DNA of 31,571 nucleotides, from positions 1 through 31,571 of the forward strand of contig JAUCBJ010007142.1 of assembly GCA_032718475.1 (NCBI GenBank), read 5' to 3'. Position 1 is the first letter of the stretch; the number at the start of each line of letters is the position of its first letter. Below are positions 27,774 to 31,571 of this stretch, in pieces. The translations under genes and the position numbers were made by a program. The notes under the pieces were generated by a model that saw nothing but the letters and a program-made list of their open reading frames with translations, did not search any database and was not told the origin of the DNA. The DNA comes from Nemertoderma westbladi. Lineage: Eukaryota > Xenacoelomorpha > Nemertodermatida > Nemertodermatidae.

Positions 27774-29437
27774 TAATCTACAGGAGCTAAAAAACCAACA
27801 GGTTGATGCCATCAATGATGCTGACGACAGCAGGCAATCATCCCAGGCATGGGAATCGATTAACTTGCTTACTGGGCGGAAAAGCCAACAAACCACTAAG
27901 GTTAAGGCAGAATCACCAGCCGATCGCCTCAATGGTTGGGAGGCCCACTTTGAAAAGCTCCTCAATAATGACGGGGTATTGCCTGATAACTTTATAGAAG
28001 CAAAAGCGTCTGAGTCTGTGCTCCCAGATATTCCCATTGGCGATATCTCCTTTGCAGAAATGAAGGTTGCTGCAAAGAGCATTAAGACCAATCGTGCCAG
28101 TGGAGTAGATGGTGTTCCGCCTGAGGTCTTTAAAATACCTGAGTGTTTGAAGCTCAACTATCCCATCATAGTAGACATGTACAGAACAACAAGAGTCCCA
28201 CAAGAAATGAAAACAAATAAGTTGGTGCCAGTTCCCAAGAAGGGCAACGTAACACTCTATGGTTCTTTTCGGGGAATCTCATTGATCTCGATTGCTGCAA
28301 AGCTATACAATAGAATTCTATTAAATCGCATCAGGGATCCCATTGAGATACTGCTCCGTGGAAATCACAATGGGTTCCGTGGGGGAACCCATTCGAGAAA
28401 GGGATTCTTGTTAATAATTGTGGTAGACTAGGTTCTACGCATGTCCTTTGATCATCATAATGATGATGGGGTAATGGTAACTCCACCTACTGGCTCTAGA
28501 AGTCGAGGAAAACCTGCTAAGTACCTAACTGATCTAGACTTTGCTGATGCTTTAGGAGTACTCTTACAATCACTACAGGAGCCCAACGGCTCCTCAGCTC
28601 ATTAGAACGCGTTCATTAGCTGCTTCTAGTGTTGGTCTTTTTATTAACTCCAAAAAGACCACAATTTTGACAGTTAACTTTGAAAGTCCTCAGCAAGTCT
28701 CTGACCGGATGAGCATTAGCTCAAAGGATGGTATGCTTGAGCATGTGGACGACTTCTGTTACCTGGGATCATGGATCCGGAAGTCAGGTGAGGACCTTCG
28801 AATGCGTAAGGGAAAGGCATGGGCAGCCTTGAATAAGGCTTTCTAGGATTTGGAAGTCACAGATAATTAATCGGAAACTTAAGGTCCGATTATTTACAGC
28901 AACAGTAGTTCCAGTACTCCTCTATGGGAGTCCATGCTGGGCTCTAACTGCTGAGGACACCAAATCTCTGGATGGCACATTCACAAGAATGCTACGCCGG
29001 GTTTGTGTACTACACACCCTTATCATGTAGTTATGTCTGCATGTTGTATGTTATGTTTACTTATACAATATACTATTCAGGTCACTCAGTATTCACCCTC
29101 TGCTATCAGACAGGGTTCATTGTGTCAAGTACAATGCACACATCTCCATCCAGACACTATATAACATTGGAGGTGTCTCAGTGGCACAAGCTTGACACTA
29201 GAACAAAGTCGCCTCCGCTTTGCAGGACATTGCTTTCGCCTTGAGGACCAGCCAGTGCATGATCTTGTGCTTTGGCAGCCTCATGGAGTGAATAAGCATG
29301 GTGGACAGCCCATGACTTTCTTGAGACGCATCTTATTGGACACTGGCCTTGAAGATGCGGATGATCTAGCAAATGTCAAGGGTGATAGGGAGTTGTGGCG
29401 GCGCAATTTTGTCGACAAGCCGGCACAGCATTCTTAA
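27774..29437 (+). pseudogene. LINE copy 3: reverse transcriptase remnant without catalytic core
   Basis: The frame at 27865-28431 covers the palm entrance (SIKTNRASGVDGVPPEVFKI, LVPVPKKGN, FRGISLISIAAKLYN) up to GNHNGF. It then jumps to LLIIVVD, so motif A and the QGDTLAP region are absent. DLDFAD (motif C) is damaged: the second Asp position reads DFADAL. Thumb and C-terminal parts continue in other frames (SWIRKSG, FAGHCFRLEDQP, PAQHS with a stop at 29437). Confidence 0.85.
29003..29115 (+). repeat. Insertion of about 110 bp inside LINE copy 3
   Basis: Copies 1 and 2 read CTACGCCGGGTACATTGTG; copy 3 has GCCGGGT, then about 110 extra bases, then GGGTTCATTGTG. GGGT occurs on both sides and may be a short target duplication. 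The inserted DNA matches nothing else that I recognise here. Confidence 0.7.
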
Positions 29438-29490
29438 AAATGCAGCTGCAATGCAGCAATCCGATCCTAGTAGTAGTAGTAGTCTGGTGC

Positions 29491-30598
29491 GGTAGAGATG
29501 TTGTAAAGTTTTAAGGTACATCGTGTCTCACCCTGCAATTATATATAAATTTACCCAAATAATTATTCCCATATTCTCGTTGCGCTCGTCGTGAACTAAT
29601 TATTTTATCTCTCAATGGGTAAACCTTGTTGCTTAGTAGTAAAAACAGCAAACAAATGTTTTTCCACTGAGAACCATTTCGAGTTTCGGATAATTTGTAT
29701 AGTTGACCCAAAGTATATTATAGTACATATAATTAATTCAGATTTTTCAGATTGTTAGTTAATACATTTAGAAAAACAAATCCCTTAATTAAATTAAATA
29801 GTTGTTACTTATTGACAAATTAACAAATTATTGATACACCAGAACCACCACCATTCTATATGTAATACAATACAAATTCAAATCCGACATATAAACTGAC
29901 CAACATTTGTACGTACACCTATTTTTGTACGGCCTGTCCTTGTTTATTAGTCAGCGCATATTATCCAAAACAACGGCCATAAACATATTTTCTAATAACA
30001 AGGAATTAATACCATTAGAAAAGTAAAAAATAATTATTTATAACATTGGAAAAAAAGTATTTATTACATAACTAGAGAGCCGCTTAATTAACTACATAAA
30101 CCAATATTGGATATTGAGTTTCGTTTTGGAGTTCGCATTGCAGACACTAAAGTTGCAATAACTTTTCAGTGTTTGAATGGATTCTACTCCGATGCTCTTT
30201 CAGCACATTTAATACAATTTAAGCAATTCCATCAAAAATATGTTATTTTACTTTTTTCGCCGGAAAAAATTAAAATCAATGCAATCCTATGGGTTAGTTT
30301 TTTCCCTAGGGTAAAAAAGTGCAACTTTTTCTCCCGATTTTGGTCTAAATTCGAGCGAAAAAAGTAACGATTTAAGAACAAAATAGATTACTATAATAAT
30401 GCCTACTTATGGCACAAATATAAATATAAATCAAACATACATATTTTTAACATCATTCATTAATTCATTGAAATTAATATTTTCATAAGAATATATACGT
30501 TATCATAAATTAAACAGTTGAAAATTCAGTTTTTGTTAATTATAAAGATGTGTTTGTTACTATATTCCAGAATTAGTATTTCTCTTGGTATGTGAACC
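29491..30598. other. AT-rich DNA, probable 3' UTR and downstream region of the C1q gene
   Basis: No exon is supported. The C1q-domain gene ends at 30599 on the minus strand, so part of this is its 3' UTR; a minus-strand AATAAA occurs at 30060-30065. A near-palindrome, TTTTTTCCCTAGGGTAAAAAA, lies around 30298-30318. An 86-codon open frame at 30107-30367 has no protein-like features. Confidence 0.45.
29616..29662 (-). repeat. Imperfect inverted repeat flanking LINE copy 3, right
   Basis: The plus strand reads GGTAAACCTTGTTGCTTAG here, the reverse complement of the left copy with small differences. The arrangement suggests that LINE copy 3 inserted between the arms of an older element with inverted ends. 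Confidence 0.65.
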
Positions 30599-30853
30599 TT
30601 AGAATTTCTCCATCTCTTCCCTGTACTTAGCGTAGGCGTAAGGGTTCATTTGATGACCAAATCCACCCATACCGTACGGCATCTGAGGAGCTAGTGTCTG
30701 GGCCCCCAGATACTGTCGCAGTTGGTCCGGTGCTACCATACCGATAGGGTCAGCCAGCACCAGGTACCCAGAGAAGGTCGTCTGCATTTCGTAGTCACCG
30801 TAAAGACCAAACTTGACACCTTTAGCCGATTGCCTCAATCGAAGTGTTTCTCC
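30599..30853 (-). CDS. C1q-domain protein gene, last exon
   Basis: This is the 3' exon of a C1q/TNF-like protein, normally a secreted trimeric binding protein. The acceptor is TTATTCCTAG|GGAGAA, in phase 0. The exon reads GETLRLRQSAKG, then GLYGDYEMQTTFSGYLVLAD, matching the end of a C1q fold (V.L....G...L......SFSGFLL). It continues with a 49-residue tail rich in Pro, Gly, Met and Tyr (PQMPYGMGGFGHQMNPYAYA in its middle) and ends EEMEKF with TAA at 30599-30601. Most C1q proteins stop within a few residues of the FSGFLL strand, so this tail is unusual. It joins the exon at 31221-31414 across a 367-base intron in the same phase. The N-terminal part lies outside the window. Confidence 0.78.
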   Translation of the reverse strand, partial: GETLRLRQSAKGVKFGLYGDYEMQTTFSGYLVLADPIGMVAPDQLRQYLGAQTLAPQMPYGMGGFGHQMNPYAYAKYREEMEKF

Positions 30854-30961
30854 CTAGGAATAATATATAATTTGAGATGGTTAATAAAATGTAATACTGT
30901 TGACATCAAATTGTACAGTAAATTTGGCGGATGTAGGCCTACTACCGTATATGTCCATGGG

Positions 30962-31026
30962 GATGGGGCGAGCCATATCACTACTGAGATGGGGCGAGCC
31001 ATATCACTACTGAGATGGGGTGAGTC
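30962..31026. repeat. 26-bp tandem repeat, 2.5 copies, in C1q-gene intron
   Basis: GATGGGGCGAGCCATATCAC followed by TACTGA occurs twice without change (30962-30987 and 30988-31013), with a third, partial unit that diverges. It lies in the 367-base intron between the two C1q exons. Confidence 0.93.
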
Positions 31027-31220
31027 TTATGATCTAGTTAGTAAAATTTGTAAATTATAATTAATAAAACCTGATATACTGTATATTTACAATTAAATTG
31101 TTAATTACCAACCCTTATTTTATATTATTATATATTTAGTTGTGTTCACTGTACACTATTATATTGTTACTTTAGTTCTAGTTCTAGTCCTAGACTATTA
31201 TTATGGTAAATATAACGAAC

Positions 31221-31414
31221 CTGTTTCAAATGAATCAATATACTCCTACTCATAACGTCAATATGTTTGGATTCTTTACTGCGGGTGATGTCAGCTACAA
31301 TGGTGTCCATCATTCCGTCGTTCTTTACCAAGTCGACATCCAGTCTGCGACCCGGATGAGTGCCGGCACTAAAGTTGATCTGATATACACCGGACACTCT
31401 ACAGGTGAAAGTCC
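31221..31414 (-). CDS. C1q-domain protein gene, penultimate exon
   Basis: The acceptor is TGTTTATTTTCAG and the donor is AAACAG|GTTCGT. The exon starts with two bases that complete a codon, then reads TFTCRVSGVYQINFSAG, the first conserved block of C1q domains (F....C...G.Y.F.F), followed by DVDLVKNDG and SILIHLKQ. It ends in phase 0, matching the next exon. The fold assignment rests on the GVYQINF block together with the GD...FSGYLV block of the last exon. A collagen or coiled-coil region would be expected further upstream, beyond the window. A 30-bp minisatellite abuts the acceptor. Confidence 0.78.
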
Positions 31415-31417
31415 CTG

Positions 31418-31571
31418 AAAATAAACACAGATACGCTACCGGTTACCGGAATAAAATAAACACAGATGCGCGTTACCGGAATAAAATAAACACAGATACG
31501 CGTTACCGGAAGAAAATAAACACAGATGCGCGTTACCGGAAGAAAATAAACACAGATACGCGTTGTTCGCG
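31418..31571. repeat. 30-bp minisatellite, five copies to the window end
   Basis: ATAAACACAGAT recurs at 31421, 31456, 31486, 31516 and 31546; the rest of each unit is RCGCGTTACCGGAAK plus AAA. The first unit is 35 bases long and the rest 30. The base after CACAGAT alternates A, G, A, G, A, hinting at a 60-bp higher-order unit. It begins 4 bases from the C1q exon, in the intron. Confidence 0.93.

Larger units (their letters stand above)
27247..29490 (+). mobile_element. LINE copy 3, 5'-truncated and internally deleted
   Basis: Homology with copy 1 begins near ACTGGAAAGCTATGGAC (27250), within the last third of the endonuclease. It ends with the shared GCAGCTGCAATGCAGCA followed by GATCCTAGTAGTAGTAGTAG, the clearest example here of the TAG-repeat tail. 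Compared with copy 2 it lacks about 300 bases of the catalytic region at 28379 and has about 110 extra bases at 29003-29115. Confidence 0.9.

Noticed and set aside
30107-30367. 86-codon plus-strand frame
   Set aside because: The composition (runs of Phe and Lys from T- and A-rich DNA) is not protein-like and no splice sites or homology are visible; it lies in the likely 3' UTR region of the C1q gene.

Overview
The window is nuclear DNA from an invertebrate animal, probably aquatic. Small coding exons have GT-AG introns, the DNA between them is AT-rich, and animal transposons of several classes fill most of the space. The palindromic words ACCGGT and AGGCCT recur in the non-coding DNA. A C1q-domain gene and a ribosomal P1 gene fit any invertebrate animal, so I cannot name the phylum from sequence alone.

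Layout. Positions 393-1878 are a Tc1-type transposon with perfect 28-bp inverted ends and a single stop codon in its transposase. Positions 2192-10307 on the minus strand are a BEL/Pao retroelement. Its 2597-codon gag-pol frame is uninterrupted and has an unusually long N-terminal extension, preceded by a small overlapping frame. From 10308 to 13970 I see no gene, only tandem repeats of about 115, 289 and 38 bp. A 448-bp near-perfect palindrome (13971-14418) follows, then a cellular exon (14552-14706).

From 14865 to 22330 the window is a retroelement pile-up. It holds a nearly full-length but dead APE-type LINE (copy 1, minus strand) that splits a tRNA-like repeat, a decayed LINE of a second family, another tRNA-like repeat, a 5'-truncated copy 2 of the first LINE (plus strand), and a CR1-like 3' fragment.

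The cellular islands are a possible further exon (23199-23286), an intact single-exon ribosomal protein P1 gene (23502-23834), a small unrecognised spliced gene (24931 to about 26640), and the last two exons of a C1q-domain gene on the minus strand (30599-31414). An intron of the small gene carries a 280-bp hAT-like MITE whose inverted ends include G34 and C32 runs. LINE copy 3 (about 27247-29490) lies between the small gene and the C1q gene. The window ends in a 30-bp minisatellite inside a C1q-gene intron.

The cellular genes show no sign of acting together; the common thread is repeated and nested transposon insertion between and within them. No system here is clearly new. The best leads are the extended BEL/Pao gag, the palindrome, the tRNA-like repeat with inverted ends, the hAT-like MITE, and the unrecognised small gene.
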